Source: Allosphingosinicella sp. (GTDB lineage: Bacteria > Pseudomonadota > Alphaproteobacteria > Sphingomonadales > Sphingomonadaceae). From it: a DNA stretch of 6,985 nucleotides. Of this stretch, positions 6,279 through 6,985 are shown in pieces. Under the pieces are notes generated by a model. That model saw only the letters and a program-made list of their open reading frames with translations, was not told the origin of the DNA and searched no databases. Both the position numbers and the translations under genes were made by a program. How positions within the stretch are numbered: position 1 is the first letter of the stretch; each line of letters opens with the position of its first letter. The DNA lies in the NCBI GenBank assembly GCA_030146745.1, contig JASLBD010000360.1, positions 1 to 6,985 of the forward strand, given 5' to 3'.

Positions 6279-6985
6279 GTGGACCTGATCCTCCGGCTGA
6301 GCGACTGGCTCTACCTTCTCCTGAACGGCCTTGCCGGCCGCTCCTGGCTGCTCGACACCCTCATTTCGCTCCCGCTCGACAACAATCTGGTGAAAGCCGG
6401 GCCGATCGGCGCCTGCCTCGTCTATGCCTGGTGGTCGGGAGGCGACGAGGCCGACACGCGCCGGCGCCGCGCCGTCCTGCTCGTCACCGTCGCCTCGCTT
6501 CTTGTCGTGATGGCCGCCACCAAGACGATCGCCGACGGCTATTTCCAGCCGCGCCCATTCGTCCATGCCCAGCAGGCCTGGCATCTCGAGGACGGCAAGC
6601 TGGTCGAGACGGAAAGGCTCGCCTACCGGGAGCCACTGAACGGCGGGGTCGGCAACCGTTACCGGGCGCTGAAGCGCGGCGAGATCGAACAGAATGACCT
6701 AGGCTCGTTTCCGAGCGATCATGCCGGCTTCTTCATCGCTCTGTCCCTCGGCATCTTCCTCGCCTCGCGCCGCGCGGGAGCGCTGGCGCTCGCCTGGACC
6801 GGGGCGGCGATCCTGCTGCCGCGGATCGTCACCGGAATGCATTCGCCGCTCGACATCGCCGCCGGCGCCGGCATCGGCGCAGGCGTGCTGCTGGCGGCCC
6901 AGTATATAGCTCGCCGGACCCAGCGATGGACGCTCGACCCGATCGCGGGCTGGACTCTCCGGCACGAGGCGCTGGCGGCGGCCCT
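6279..6985 (+). CDS. PAP2-family membrane phosphatase, probable undecaprenyl-diphosphatase type; 3' end outside window
   Basis: A frame open to the right edge begins at GTG 6279-6281, 3 nt after the flippase stop, with GGGGAAG (6264-6270) 8 nt upstream. At least 235 residues are present, with hydrophobic helices around 11-32, 40-52, 65-80, 150-163, 168-181 and 190-208. PAP2 signatures are visible: GYFQPRPFV (87-95), SFPSDHAGFF (143-152, the PSGH motif in its PSDH form) and RIVTGMHSPLD (182-192, matching R-x5-H-x3-D). Histidines H148 and H188 and D192 are the expected catalytic residues. The PSDH form and the FQPRPF motif resemble BcrC-type enzymes that dephosphorylate undecaprenyl pyrophosphate for carrier recycling. 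Motif 1 is unusual: K82 is nine residues before RP rather than six. A ~50-residue polar insertion lies between motifs 1 and 2. Context with a flippase supports the lipid-carrier role; a PgpB-like or lipid A phosphatase is an alternative. Confidence 0.85.
   Translation, partial: MDLILRLSDWLYLLLNGLAGRSWLLDTLISLPLDNNLVKAGPIGACLVYAWWSGGDEADTRRRRAVLLVTVASLLVVMAATKTIADGYFQPRPFVHAQQAWHLEDGKLVETERLAYREPLNGGVGNRYRALKRGEIEQNDLGSFPSDHAGFFIALSLGIFLASRRAGALALAWTGAAILLPRIVTGMHSPLDIAAGAGIGAGVLLAAQYIARRTQRWTLDPIAGWTLRHEALAAA

Noticed and set aside
3638..6697. Very long plus-strand open frame (about 1019 codons) overlapping the ATP-grasp, flippase and PAP2 genes
   Set aside because: Its translation is almost entirely Arg/Gly/Pro/Ala with no domain signal. 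It is an alternate-frame shadow of GC-rich coding DNA, and the true genes in another frame match known families throughout.
1..6985. CRISPR array, tRNA, rRNA, transposase or insertion sequence
   Set aside because: No regularly spaced repeats, tRNA-like folds, transposase motifs or long terminal inverted repeats were seen on either strand.

Overview
This is a high-GC window (most coding positions end in G or C) whose gene content points to an alphaproteobacterium, most likely a sphingomonad. The reasons are the style of the VirB2-like protein, the comF-grxC gene pair, and a polysaccharide-export operon of a kind common in that group. The organism is inferred from protein resemblance only; no rRNA or tRNA is present.

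Left third (about 1-1820), an accessory-looking region. A rearrangement-hotspot (RHS/YD-repeat) gene enters from the left edge and loses RHS character near position 360, so it looks like a truncated remnant. Facing it on the minus strand is a lone TrbC/VirB2-type pilin gene with a proline-rich tail and no visible virB3/virB4 partner. Next come two small plus-strand paralogues (1082-1366 and 1562-1795). Each has its own ribosome binding site, and they share the pattern D-x-E-L-F-h-H-L-D-x-x-G-L-A-A-L. Their length, duplication and position near an RHS remnant suggest orphan immunity-type genes, but this is not proven. A terminator-like structure follows the first paralogue, an inverted repeat precedes the second, and a strong GC hairpin separates the second from the next, convergent gene.

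Middle (1822-2935, minus strand). A two-gene unit, comF then grxC: a ComF-family zinc-ribbon/phosphoribosyltransferase protein and a dithiol glutaredoxin. This is housekeeping DNA, so the edge of the accessory block probably lies just downstream of grxC.

Right half (3066-6985, plus strand). A tight three-gene operon with 3-nt gaps, probably for an envelope glycan or a similar lipid-linked product. It encodes (i) an ATP-grasp ligase fused to a C-terminal low-molecular-weight phosphatase-like domain that has lost its catalytic cysteine and general-acid aspartate; (ii) a Wzx/RfbX-type oligosaccharide flippase; and (iii) a PAP2-family membrane phosphatase resembling undecaprenyl-diphosphatase, cut off by the right edge. 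Together they suggest synthesis or modification of a product, its flipping across the membrane, and recycling of the lipid carrier.

The most interesting items are the ATP-grasp/pseudophosphatase fusion with its operon, and the RHS remnant plus tandem paralogue block.
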